Source of the DNA: an uncultured Sphingopyxis sp.
Lineage (GTDB): Bacteria > Pseudomonadota > Alphaproteobacteria > Sphingomonadales > Sphingomonadaceae
NCBI RefSeq assembly: GCF_900078365.1
Contig: NZ_LT598653.1
Span: 2,976,001 to 3,040,000 of the forward strand
DNA: 64,000 bases
Reading direction: 5' to 3'
The notes below the pieces were generated by a model. That model searched no databases. It was given only the letters and a program-made list of their open reading frames with translations, and had not been told where the DNA came from. The position numbers and the translations under genes were made by a program. Below, one piece after another: positions 27,208 through 35,333 of this stretch (position 1 is the first letter of the stretch; each line of letters starts with the position of its first letter).

Positions 27208-29943
27208 TCAGATCGCCCCGTGGCAATGCTTGTATTTGCGCCCCGAACCGCAGGGGCATGGCGCGTTGCGGCTGATCTCCAGCGCGGCGTAAGGATTCTC
27301 GCCCTCGGGCAGATCGGGCCTCGGCACCTGCATCGGCGGCAGCGTGTTCGCGATCACGCCGAGCGCGCCCGCATCGACGTCGCCGCTGTTGTCCTCGCCC
27401 GTGAAGGGGTCGATGTGCGTCGTCAGGAAATCGGGCAGGTCGGGGAGCGGCATCGGCTCGGGCTCTTCGAAGCGCAGGTCGATGCGCGCGACGGTGCGCG
27501 TCACATCCTCGCGGATATTCGACAACATGCGCTCGAACAGCGCGAAAGCTTCCTGCTTATATTCGTTGATCGGCTGCTTCTGCGCATAGGCGCGCAGGAA
27601 CACGACCTGGCGCAGCGCGTCGAGGGTCGAGAGATGTTCCTTCCAGTGATGGTCGAGCGTCTGGAGCAGGATCGACTTCTCGATCCCCTTCCACGTCTCG
27701 GCATCGACGAGGCCCGCCTTCTCGGCGGCAACCGCGTCGGCCGCCTGCTGGATGCGCTCCTCGAAGATTTCGGGATCGACCGCGTCTTCCTGCATCCAGT
27801 CGTCGATCGGCGGCGACAGGTCGAGGATGTTCGCCACCCGCTCCTTCATCGCCTCGACGTCCCATTGTTCGGGATAGCTGCCCGGGGGGCACGCGTCGGC
27901 AACGATCGAGTTGACCGTCTCGGCGCGCATCGCGGCCATCACCTCGTCGACGGTCTCGCTGTCGATGATTTCGCCGCGCTGTTCATAGATGACCTTGCGC
28001 TGGTCATTCATGACATTGTCATATTCGACGACCTGCTTGCGGATGTCATAGTTGCGCGCCTCGACCTTCTTCTGCGCGGTCTCGATCGCCTTCGACAGCC
28101 ATTTCGATCCGATCGCCTCGCCATCCTCCAGATTCTTGTTCATCATCTTGGAGAAGAGCGTGTCGGGGCCGAAGATGCGCAAGAGGTCGTCGTCGAGGCA
28201 AAGGTAGAATTTGGACAGGCCCGGGTCGCCCTGGCGTCCCGAACGGCCGCGCAGCTGGTTGTCGATGCGGCGGCTTTCGTGGCGCTCGGTCGCGAGCACG
28301 AACAGCCCGCCCGCGGCCTTCACCGCTTCGCGCTCGGCGGCGACCTCGGCCTGGATGCGCGCGACCGCGGCCTCGCGCTCCGGCCCCTCGGGCATATCCT
28401 TGAGCTCGTCGTCGATGCGGAATTCCTCGTTGCCGCCGAGTTTGATGTCGGTGCCGCGGCCCGCCATGTTCGTCGCGATCGTCACCGCGCCGGTGCGGCC
28501 CGCCTGCGCGACGATATGCGCCTCGCTTTCATGGAAGCGCGCGTTGAGGACGCTGTGCGGCACGCCTTCCTTTTCGAGATAGGAGGAGAGCAGCTCCGAC
28601 TTCTCGATCGACACGGTGCCGACGAGCACCGGCTGACCGCGTTCGTTCGCCTCGCGGATCGTCTTGGCGATCGCGCCGAACTTGTCGGTGATATTCTTGT
28701 AAAATTCATCTTCGTCGTCGATGCGCGCGATCGGGCGGTTCGTCGGGATGGTGACGACGTTCATCTTGTAGATGTCGAAGAACTCCGCCGCTTCGGTCGC
28801 CGCGGTGCCGGTCATGCCCGAAAGTTTCGGATACATGCGGAAATAATTCTGGAAGGTGATCGAGGCGAGCGTCTGGTTCTCGGGTTCGATCTGCACGCCT
28901 TCCTTCGCCTCGACCGCCTGGTGCAGGCCATCGGACCAGCGGCGCCCGTCCATCATGCGGCCGGTGAACTCGTCGATGATCACGACCTTGCCGTCCTTGA
29001 CGATATAGTCGGTGTCGAGCTTGAACATCTGGATCGCCTTCAGCGCCTGATTGACGTGATGGACAACCTGCGTGTTCTCGATGTCATAGAGGTTGTTGCC
29101 CTGGAGCAGGCCGGCGGCTTCGAGCAGTCGCTCGACATGCTCGGTGCCTTCTTCGGTCAGGCTGATCGACTTCGACTTCTCGTCCTTCTCATAATCCTCT
29201 TCGCCGAGTTGGTGGACGACCTCGTTGACGCGGATATAGAGTTCGGACTTGTCGTCGGTGGGGCCCGAGATGATCAGCGGGGTGCGCGCCTCGTCGATCA
29301 GGATCGAATCGACCTCGTCGACGATGCCGAAATTGAATTCGCGGTGGACCATCTGCGCGCGGTCGAACTTCATATTGTCGCGCAGATAATCGAAGCCCAG
29401 CTCGTTGTTCGTCGCATAGGTGATGTCGGCGTTATAGGCGTCGCGGCGCTGCATCTCGTTGAGGTTGGGGACGATGATCCCGGTGGTCAGGCCGAGGAAG
29501 CCATAGACGGTGCCCATCCATTCGGCGTCGCGGCGTGCGAGATAGTCGTTGACGGTCACGACATGGACGCCCTTGCCCTCAAGCGCGTTCAGATAGCAGG
29601 GCAAGGTCGCCATCAGCGTCTTGCCCTCGCCCGTCGCCATCTCGGCGATCTCGCCGCGGTGGAGCACCACGCCGCCGATCATCTGCACGTCGAAATGGCG
29701 CATGCCGAGCGTGCGGACCGCCGCCTCGCGCACCGTCGCAAAGGCTTCGGGCAATATGTCGTCGAGCGTCTCGCCGGCGCCAAGCCGGTCGCGGAATTTC
29801 TGCGTCTGCGCCTGCAATCCGGCGTCATCGAGCGCCTGCATCGCGGGTTCGAAAGCGTTGATCTTGTCGACGATCTTGCGGATCGAGGCGACATAACGGT
29901 CGTTGGACGAGCCGAACAGGCTCTTGGCAAGGCCAGCAAACAT
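27208..29943 (-). CDS. secA: Preprotein translocase ATPase SecA
   Basis: A 911-residue protein. It has GEIAEMATGEGKTLMA (Walker A), VHVVTVNDYLARRDAEW, DEVDSILIDEARTPLIISGP (Walker B) and AGRTGAVTIATNMAGRGTDIKLG. It ends with a zinc-binding SEC-C tail CPCGSGRKYKHCHG. It drives protein export through SecYEG. Length and motifs are complete. No neighbouring gene overlaps it; a 109-base gap precedes the start. Confidence 0.99.
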   Translation of the reverse strand: MFAGLAKSLFGSSNDRYVASIRKIVDKINAFEPAMQALDDAGLQAQTQKFRDRLGAGETLDDILPEAFATVREAAVRTLGMRHFDVQMIGGVVLHRGEIAEMATGEGKTLMATLPCYLNALEGKGVHVVTVNDYLARRDAEWMGTVYGFLGLTTGIIVPNLNEMQRRDAYNADITYATNNELGFDYLRDNMKFDRAQMVHREFNFGIVDEVDSILIDEARTPLIISGPTDDKSELYIRVNEVVHQLGEEDYEKDEKSKSISLTEEGTEHVERLLEAAGLLQGNNLYDIENTQVVHHVNQALKAIQMFKLDTDYIVKDGKVVIIDEFTGRMMDGRRWSDGLHQAVEAKEGVQIEPENQTLASITFQNYFRMYPKLSGMTGTAATEAAEFFDIYKMNVVTIPTNRPIARIDDEDEFYKNITDKFGAIAKTIREANERGQPVLVGTVSIEKSELLSSYLEKEGVPHSVLNARFHESEAHIVAQAGRTGAVTIATNMAGRGTDIKLGGNEEFRIDDELKDMPEGPEREAAVARIQAEVAAEREAVKAAGGLFVLATERHESRRIDNQLRGRSGRQGDPGLSKFYLCLDDDLLRIFGPDTLFSKMMNKNLEDGEAIGSKWLSKAIETAQKKVEARNYDIRKQVVEYDNVMNDQRKVIYEQRGEIIDSETVDEVMAAMRAETVNSIVADACPPGSYPEQWDVEAMKERVANILDLSPPIDDWMQEDAVDPEIFEERIQQAADAVAAEKAGLVDAETWKGIEKSILLQTLDHHWKEHLSTLDALRQVVFLRAYAQKQPINEYKQEAFALFERMLSNIREDVTRTVARIDLRFEEPEPMPLPDLPDFLTTHIDPFTGEDNSGDVDAGALGVIANTLPPMQVPRPDLPEGENPYAALEISRNAPCPCGSGRKYKHCHGAI

Positions 29944-30052
29944 GAAATTTTCCTTGGAATGAGAATGAAATGGCGGCGCTCTGAGCCGCGAAAACTATCG
30001 GAAACGGGCCCTATACGGGGCGGCGCCCTGAAAAGGCGCGGGGCAGCGGGCG

Positions 30053-30319
30053 CTATTCGAGCGCGCGGTCGCTGCCGGTCAGCAAGCCGGGAAGATAGGG
30101 CGGAGCCGTCTTGCGCGCCTTGCCGCTGCCGCTCGACTGGCGCCGCGGCGGAGTGCTCGTCGTGGGGCGGCGCTCGCTATCGCTCGCTTCGGCCTTGCCC
30201 GTCGTTTCGGCCAGCAGGACCAGCGCCCCCATCGCCGCCGGCGTGGCGGGCGCGGCAACGGCCCGGTCGGCGGTCGCCAAGCCGGTCAGCAATGCCAAAA
30301 GGGTCAGCAACAACCGCAA
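30053..30319 (-). CDS. Small exported protein of unknown function
   Basis: An 88-residue product with a signal peptide (MRLLLTLLALLTGLATADRAVA, cut near AVAA) and a polar, basic, Ser/Pro/Thr-rich remainder. TTG 30319 is chosen because GAGGGG lies 6 bases upstream and the signal peptide begins exactly there; the longer frame has no ribosome site. It follows the triple TonB-C gene on the same strand after 89 bases. No family recognised. Confidence 0.6.
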   Translation of the reverse strand: MRLLLTLLALLTGLATADRAVAAPATPAAMGALVLLAETTGKAEASDSERRPTTSTPPRRQSSGSGKARKTAPPYLPGLLTGSDRALE

Positions 30320-30408
30320 GAATCGCCCCTCTATACGTCCGGAGCGCGAAATATTGCGCCCCGTTCCCTGAACATAGGGTGAAAGCGGCGCCACGTCCAG
30401 CGTTCCGG

Positions 30409-31413
30409 CTATTCGGCTGCGGCGGGCGCATCCTCGATAGTCAGGTCGGTGCGCAGGATCACGCGCTTTGCGACGGGCTTGCCGCCAGCGTCGGTGAAGG
30501 GCGAATAGCGCGTCTGACGCCCGAACATGTCGCACGGCGTCATCCCGTTCGGTGTGGCGCCGAATTTGCCCGTGTTCGAAAAGCGGCAATCCTGAACGCG
30601 GCCATCGGCGCCGACCAGCACGGTTATCGTCGCGCTGCCCGGTTCGCTCATCGGAAAGCCCGGATCGGGCGCCATCGATACGCCGTCGCCGCCTTCCCGC
30701 ACTTCGCTCGGCAGCGACCAGCGAAATTTCGCCGCAAGGACGCCCTTGGTCGGCTTGCCGTCGCTGTCGAGCGCGGGCGAGAATTTGCCCTCGCTGCGCA
30801 TCAGCGCGCACGCCGCGTCGTCGAGCGCGGCCGACAGGCTGCTTTCATTGACCTTGCATGCCGCAACCCGCCCGGCGCTGTCGACGGTGAGTTCCATATG
30901 GACGGTGCCCTGCTCGCGCGCGGCGAGCGCGGTGGGCGGATAATGGGCGGCGGGATCGATCCGCGTGAAGGCGTCGTCGGGGATCGCGGCGCGCGGCCAG
31001 CTTTCCAGCGTCGTATCGAGCCCGAAGCCCGCGACCTCCACCGCATAGCCGGCGCCTTCAGGAATCTGCCAGCGGATCCGGTTGCTATAGGTCCCGCCGA
31101 CCGCTTCGCCGCGCGCGTCGCGCCCCGGCGTGAAGCGTGCGCGCGCCATGACCAATCGGCAGGTTTCGGCGTCGAGGTCGGCATGGCCGCTCGGCGCGGT
31201 GATTTCGCAACTGGTGGGCAGGCCGTCGGCGGCGATCGTCAGCCGGAACCCCGTCGTCCCTTCGCGCTCCTCGCGCATCGCGCTCGCCGGATAATCATCG
31301 TTCGTGGCCCAGCTTCCCGGATTGGTCGCCGGCGCGAGCCCCGTTTCGGCCCGGCTCTCCTGAGCCGGCGCGCCCTGCATCGCCAGCAAGAACATCATCG
31401 TCAGCATCGTCAC
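30409..31413 (-). CDS. Exported protein with three TonB-C-like repeats
   Basis: A 334-residue protein with a short signal peptide (MTMLTMMFLLAMQGAPAQ). Three successive TonB C-terminal-like modules follow, near residues 35-118, 150-235 and 250-330. The first two open with DYPASAMREEREG and HYPPTALAAREQG; the third opens less clearly with GFPMSEPGSATI. Each module carries one Cys pair: SCEI...TCRL, ACKV...ACAL and DCRF...PCDM. No transmembrane anchor like that of true TonB is seen, so energy transduction is unlikely. It starts 6 bases after the upstream gene's stop, so the two are an operon. Confidence 0.8.
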   Translation of the reverse strand: MTMLTMMFLLAMQGAPAQESRAETGLAPATNPGSWATNDDYPASAMREEREGTTGFRLTIAADGLPTSCEITAPSGHADLDAETCRLVMARARFTPGRDARGEAVGGTYSNRIRWQIPEGAGYAVEVAGFGLDTTLESWPRAAIPDDAFTRIDPAAHYPPTALAAREQGTVHMELTVDSAGRVAACKVNESSLSAALDDAACALMRSEGKFSPALDSDGKPTKGVLAAKFRWSLPSEVREGGDGVSMAPDPGFPMSEPGSATITVLVGADGRVQDCRFSNTGKFGATPNGMTPCDMFGRQTRYSPFTDAGGKPVAKRVILRTDLTIEDAPAAAE

Positions 31414-31419
31414 TCCCCC

Positions 31420-31935
31420 CTATTCAACCCCCGGATTCAGTCCCTTCACTTCGATCAGAAAGCTCTTGGGCTTCTTGAACAATTTGCTCTTGCGGTTGAC
31501 CTTCAGGCCGACGACCTCGGCCAGCTCCATCACGAAATGAACGCAGTTGCGCTTGTTTAGGCTGTAGCTGGGCTGCTCGCGGTCGCGCCATTCGGCAACC
31601 TTCGCCAACACCCGCCCATAGGTCGCGTCGTCGACCGTCACGTCGAACTGGCGGTCGCTCTTTTCGATATAATCGGGCTTCGACGATTCGACCTTGCCCT
31701 TCACCGACCCGAACAGGATCGCGGGGCTGACCGATGTCGCGGTGAAACCGTAATTGACGTCAACGACCTCGCCCGTCGCGTCGAGGGTCCCCTTCATCAC
31801 GATGAAGGCGTGCGGGAAACGATCGCCGAAATCATGGCTGTAAAAGCTCACGACCACTTCGGCGCGCGCCGGCGTCGTGAGGCCCGCGCACAGCATCAGC
31901 AGCGACAGGATGATAAAGCGAAGGCCGCGGGTCAT
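31420..31935 (-). CDS. Exported protein with LRAT/NlpC-like NCxHF motif
   Basis: A 171-residue protein with a signal peptide (MTRGLRFIILSLLMLCAGLTTPARA). It has a His in FPHAFIVMKG (residue about 42) and, far downstream, KRNCVHFVMEL with Cys131. The order His then N-C-x-H-F-V is that of the permuted NlpC/P60-LRAT papain-like fold. It may be a periplasmic cysteine hydrolase or acyltransferase. A short signal-driven start at 31935 is preferred over longer frames that run into the divergent SDR gene. First gene of the operon with the triple TonB-C protein. Confidence 0.72.
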   Translation of the reverse strand: MTRGLRFIILSLLMLCAGLTTPARAEVVVSFYSHDFGDRFPHAFIVMKGTLDATGEVVDVNYGFTATSVSPAILFGSVKGKVESSKPDYIEKSDRQFDVTVDDATYGRVLAKVAEWRDREQPSYSLNKRNCVHFVMELAEVVGLKVNRKSKLFKKPKSFLIEVKGLNPGVE

Positions 31936-32044
31936 CCCCGCCCTCTTAGCCAGCAGCCTCCAATCTTGCCAAGCGCGATTGCCGCTTGACCGCGACGCCG
32001 ACTTCGCATCATGTCTCATTGACATCGATGTAAGGAGGGGCCGG

Positions 32045-32848
32045 ATGGCACGAAAGGCGATTTTCATCACCGGCGGCGGATCGGGCATCGGCCGCGCGGT
32101 CGCGCGCCATTTCGCCGGGCAGGGCTGGTTCGTCGGCATCGCAGACGTCAACCGCGCCGGGATCGACGAGACCGCCGCGCTGCTCCCCGAAGGCGCATCC
32201 TCGCGCCACGTCATGGACGTGCGCGACCGCGACCAGTGGAAGGCCGCGCTCGACGAATTCGCCACGGCGAGCGGCGGCCGCCTCGACGTCCTTTTCAACA
32301 ACGCCGGCATCGGGTCGGGCGGGCAATATATGGACATGGATCCGGCGGAGGCCGACCGGCTGATCGCGATCAATTTCGGCGGGGTCGTCAACGGCATCTA
32401 TATGGCGCTACCGCTGCTCAAGGCGACGCCGGGGTCGGCGATCCTCAACACCGGATCGGCGTCGGGCTTCTATGGCGTCGCAGGCCTCGCGGTCTATTCG
32501 GCGACCAAATTCGCGGTGCGCGGGCTGACCGAGGCGCTCGAGATCGAGTTCGCCAAGCACGGCATCAAGGTGCGCTCGCTGATGCCCGGCTTCATCGACA
32601 CGCCGCTGCTCGATCAGGTCAGCGCCGACAGCAACGAACCTGCGCGGGCGCGCCTGTCAGCGAGCGGGTTCGAGATTTCGCCGGTCGAGGATGTCGCGCG
32701 CGCGGCATGGGACGCGGTGCATGGCGACCGCGTGCATATGCCGGTCGGCAAGATGGCAAAACGCTTGTCGCGCCTCGCGCGCTGGTTCCCGGGATTGATC
32801 GCGCGCCAGTCGAAGAAGATCGACGGGCTGGGCACGGCGGGGCATTGA
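32045..32848 (+). CDS. Short-chain dehydrogenase/reductase
   Basis: A 267-residue SDR. The cofactor loop TGGGSGIGRAV is at residues 9-19, NNAGIG near 88-93, the catalytic Ser in NTGSASG and the YSATK motif Tyr-x-x-x-Lys near 151-155. The length and classical motifs are complete. Substrate cannot be read from sequence. It is divergent from the LRAT-like gene with 109 bases between. Confidence 0.93.
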   Translation: MARKAIFITGGGSGIGRAVARHFAGQGWFVGIADVNRAGIDETAALLPEGASSRHVMDVRDRDQWKAALDEFATASGGRLDVLFNNAGIGSGGQYMDMDPAEADRLIAINFGGVVNGIYMALPLLKATPGSAILNTGSASGFYGVAGLAVYSATKFAVRGLTEALEIEFAKHGIKVRSLMPGFIDTPLLDQVSADSNEPARARLSASGFEISPVEDVARAAWDAVHGDRVHMPVGKMAKRLSRLARWFPGLIARQSKKIDGLGTAGH

Positions 32849-32900
32849 AGCGCGGCGGCGGGTTGGGGGTGGTGAGCGGCCATAGCTCTCCTCCACTTCC

Positions 32901-32989
32901 GTCATCCCGGGCTTGACCCGGGATCCCGCTTTTGGGGCGTCGACCGGTCTTCGGCATCAAGCGGGACCCCGGATCAAGTCCGGGGTGAC
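32901..32989. repeat. Inverted repeat, CCCGG(G/A)CTTGA(C/T)CCGGG family
   Basis: GTCATCCCGGGCTTGACCCG on the left pairs with GGATCAAGTCCGGGGTGAC on the right, with AGCGGGA/TCCCGCT inside. It lies in the convergent gap between the SDR and a DUF2807 gene. A related copy lies at 36528-36607. Confidence 0.85.
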
Positions 32990-33038
32990 GATGAAAGATA
33001 CGTCCGCAACCAGCCGAAAGCCGCCCCTCCAACCGAGC

Positions 33039-33761
33039 CTATTTCCCCGCCCCGCAGGTCACCGATCCGCTGCCGACATTGCGCACCGTGCAGACCGGCC
33101 GGCCGAGCACCACGACCTTGCCGATCCCGCGCGCGGTGACCGCGGCGCTCTTGACCGCGTGGAGGATGTGATCGCCCGCGCCCTCGCTGTCGCTGATCAG
33201 CTCGCCGACGGCCAACGCGCCGGCATCGACCACGCCCGCGCCCGACAGCGTCATGCGCGCGGTCTTGGCGGCGCCGCCGAGCGTCATCGTGCCGTTGCCG
33301 ATCATCGCCACCTGCAGCCGGTCGGCCGCGATCTCACCCACGGTCACCCGTCCGGGACCGCGCAGCCCGACCATCGCGCGCTGCCCCTTAAGCGTGTCGA
33401 TGCGCAGCGAGCCGGCGCCGGCCAGCGTCGCACTGTTCAGATTGGCGGCGTTCACCCGCACCGTCACCGGCCCGTGCGGCCGCCGCCGCTTTTCATCGCC
33501 CGCAAACTGGCGCTGGCCGATCACCAGCCGGCCGTCGCGGCTTTCGAGGCTCAGCCGGTCGAGCGCGTCCTGCGGCCCCGTCGCCACCGCGCTGACCGGC
33601 GCGCGCGTCACCACCTCGACGATGACGTCGGCACTCACCTCGATCGCCTCGAAGCTGGTGAGGCCGAAGCGTTTCTCGGCCGCCGGCGCGGAGACGGCGA
33701 GCGACAGGGCGGCCGCCGCGACGGCGGCGCCCCTTGCGATACAGGACAGGGCGCTGGTCAT
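33039..33761 (-). CDS. DUF2807 (head GIN domain) exported protein
   Basis: A 240-residue protein with a signal peptide (ALSCIARGAAVAAAALSLAVSAPAA). The rest is a single-stranded beta-helix type repeat region (LRIDTLKGQRAMVGLRGPGRVTVGEI, repeated G-x-G steps), ending CTVRNVGSGSVTCGAGK. The family role is unknown. It sits 43 bases downstream of a longer relative (33805-34554) on the same strand, so the two are a tandem pair that ends in the same Cys-containing motif. Confidence 0.85.
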   Translation of the reverse strand: MTSALSCIARGAAVAAAALSLAVSAPAAEKRFGLTSFEAIEVSADVIVEVVTRAPVSAVATGPQDALDRLSLESRDGRLVIGQRQFAGDEKRRRPHGPVTVRVNAANLNSATLAGAGSLRIDTLKGQRAMVGLRGPGRVTVGEIAADRLQVAMIGNGTMTLGGAAKTARMTLSGAGVVDAGALAVGELISDSEGAGDHILHAVKSAAVTARGIGKVVVLGRPVCTVRNVGSGSVTCGAGK

Positions 33762-33804
33762 GCTGCTGCCCTAGTCTTTTCGGGCCGGCAGCACCATAGG
33801 CGCC

Positions 33805-34554
33805 TCAGTTGCAGGTTGCGGTGCCCGAACCCATCGTGCGCGTCGAACATTTGCCGCCGCCGCCGATCGTCGCGTCGCCCGATCCCAGGATCGCGATATC
33901 GGCGCTGCCGCTCGCTTTCGCATCGACGTCGCCCGAGCCGGTGATCGACACGTCGAGCGTCGTCGCCGCGAGCCCGCCCGCCGCGATATTGCCCGATCCG
34001 GTCACGTCGAAATTGCCCGACCCGATCGTTCCGCCGCCGATTTCGATATCGCCCGATCCCGACACGGTGATCTTCGCGCGCTTGCCATTGAGCGTCGCGA
34101 CCTTGAGGTCGCCCGAGCCGGTGACCACCGCCTCGACCGCGTCGCCGTCGACCGCATCGGCGTCGATCTCGCCCGATCCGGTCAACCGCACCGCGCGGAG
34201 CGACGGCATGGTGATCGCGATGTCGACATCATCGTCACTTCCGCTGAAACTGAAACCCGAATTCTTGCGCCCGATCGACAGCATGTCGCCGTCGAGTTCG
34301 ATTTCGAGTTCGTCGATCACCGCCTTCGGCCCCTTGGCGCTGATCGAAAAGGCGGCGCCGCGGCGGATCGTCACATCGTCGGGACCTGCGACCTTGACGC
34401 CGGTGAAGCCCGTCAGGTCGAAGCTTTGCGTCGTCACCGGCCCGGCATCAACCGTGCGCCTGCCATTTTTGCCGTCGCCCGTTCCTTCGGCGCTGCACGC
34501 CGTGACGGTCATCGCGAGAGCCAGCGGCAGTGCCGCCATCGTCCAGTTACGCAT
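33805..34554 (-). CDS. DUF2807 (head GIN domain) lipoprotein
   Basis: A 249-residue protein with a lipoprotein signal (MRNWTMAALPLALAMTVTAC, lipobox VTAC). A right-handed beta-helix of repeated VTGSGDL/VSGSGDI steps follows, ending CSTRTMGSGTATCN. It is close in plan to its downstream neighbour but anchored by a lipid instead of being released. ATG 34554 is chosen for AAGGAG 8 bases upstream. Function unknown; the fold suggests adhesion or structural binding. Confidence 0.87.
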   Translation of the reverse strand: MRNWTMAALPLALAMTVTACSAEGTGDGKNGRRTVDAGPVTTQSFDLTGFTGVKVAGPDDVTIRRGAAFSISAKGPKAVIDELEIELDGDMLSIGRKNSGFSFSGSDDDVDIAITMPSLRAVRLTGSGEIDADAVDGDAVEAVVTGSGDLKVATLNGKRAKITVSGSGDIEIGGGTIGSGNFDVTGSGNIAAGGLAATTLDVSITGSGDVDAKASGSADIAILGSGDATIGGGGKCSTRTMGSGTATCN

Positions 34555-34673
34555 CGAGAATCTCCTTCGTGTGTTATTTGCATAACACACACTCGGCACG
34601 AGTGTCCAGCGCGCACCGCCATCTTGTCGCCACCTTCATGGCGCAGAGGCGCGCATCCTTCAGGAAAGAGACG

Positions 34674-35150
34674 ATGAGCGTAGCCTTTCGCCGCGAGAGC
34701 GACGACGAACATAAAGAACCCGAGTTCGAGTGGCCGATTCCGGTCGGGCCGAACCTCGTCACCCCGCGCGGCTTTCGCCTGCTCGGCGAGGAGGTCGTGC
34801 GTCTCGAAGCCGCCATCGCCGCCGAAACCGACCAGGAAGCGCGGGGGAAGCTCCAGCGCCGGCTGCGCTATTTTCACACCCGCCACGCGACGGCCGAGGT
34901 GCAGGCGCCGACCCGCGACCACGTCGCCGGCATCGGCAGCCGCATCCGCTATGCGTTGAACGGCGCCGAACGCGCCGTCACGATCGTCGGCCATGACGAG
35001 GCCGATCCCGCGGCGGGCCATATCGCCTTTTCGGCGCCGCTCGGCCGCGCCTTGATGGGCGCCGAGACCGGCGACATGGTCGCCTTCCAGGGGCGCGAGG
35101 ATGCGATCGAGATTCTCGCCGCCGCCGCCGATCCGGAGATCATGGCATGA
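34674..35150 (+). CDS. GreA/GreB family transcript cleavage factor-like protein
   Basis: A 158-residue protein. The N-terminal half is charged and helical (RGFRLLGEEVVRLEAAIAAETDQEARGKLQRRLRYFHTRH). The C-terminal half is the FKBP-like Gre domain (VAGIGSRIRYALNGAERAVTIVGHDEADPAAGHIAFSAPLGRALMGAETGD). AGGAAAGAG precedes the ATG. True GreA/GreB have a longer coiled coil with acidic tip residues; here it is short, so the protein may be a regulator. Its stop overlaps the next start as ATGA. Confidence 0.88.
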   Translation: MSVAFRRESDDEHKEPEFEWPIPVGPNLVTPRGFRLLGEEVVRLEAAIAAETDQEARGKLQRRLRYFHTRHATAEVQAPTRDHVAGIGSRIRYALNGAERAVTIVGHDEADPAAGHIAFSAPLGRALMGAETGDMVAFQGREDAIEILAAAADPEIMA

Positions 35151-35326
35151 AGGACAAGTTCGAACGGCATAAACAGCCATGGACCGCGGCCGAGATCGAC
35201 AAGCTCCACACGCTCGCCAAGAAGGGCATGGCATTGAAAGCCATCGCCAAGGCGCTGACGCGCAGCGAGGAATCGGTAAAGCAACGCGCCAAGGCCGACA
35301 GTCTCTCGATCGCGAAGCTGCGCTGA
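35147..35326 (+). CDS. Small SANT/HTH-like protein
   Basis: A 59-residue product, strongly charged: MKDKFERHKQPWTAAEIDKL, then LAKKGMALKAIAKAL and RSEESVKQRAKA. The W-T-x-x-E-I-x-x-L start and the spaced helices resemble a single SANT/Myb-like or helix-turn-helix unit. Its ATG overlaps the Gre-like stop (ATGA) and the next gene starts 7 bases after its stop, so it is translated with both. It is short enough to be missed by automatic callers. Possible DNA binding is inferred only. Confidence 0.82.
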   Translation: MKDKFERHKQPWTAAEIDKLHTLAKKGMALKAIAKALTRSEESVKQRAKADSLSIAKLR

Positions 35327-35333
35327 CGATCGC

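Noticed and set aside
27088..31560. Very long plus-strand frame (1490 codons) opposite secA and its neighbours
   Set aside because: It is the mirror frame of secA and the 30-31 kb genes in high-GC DNA, with a low-complexity Arg/Ala/Asp composition and no domain; the secA frame is unmistakable.
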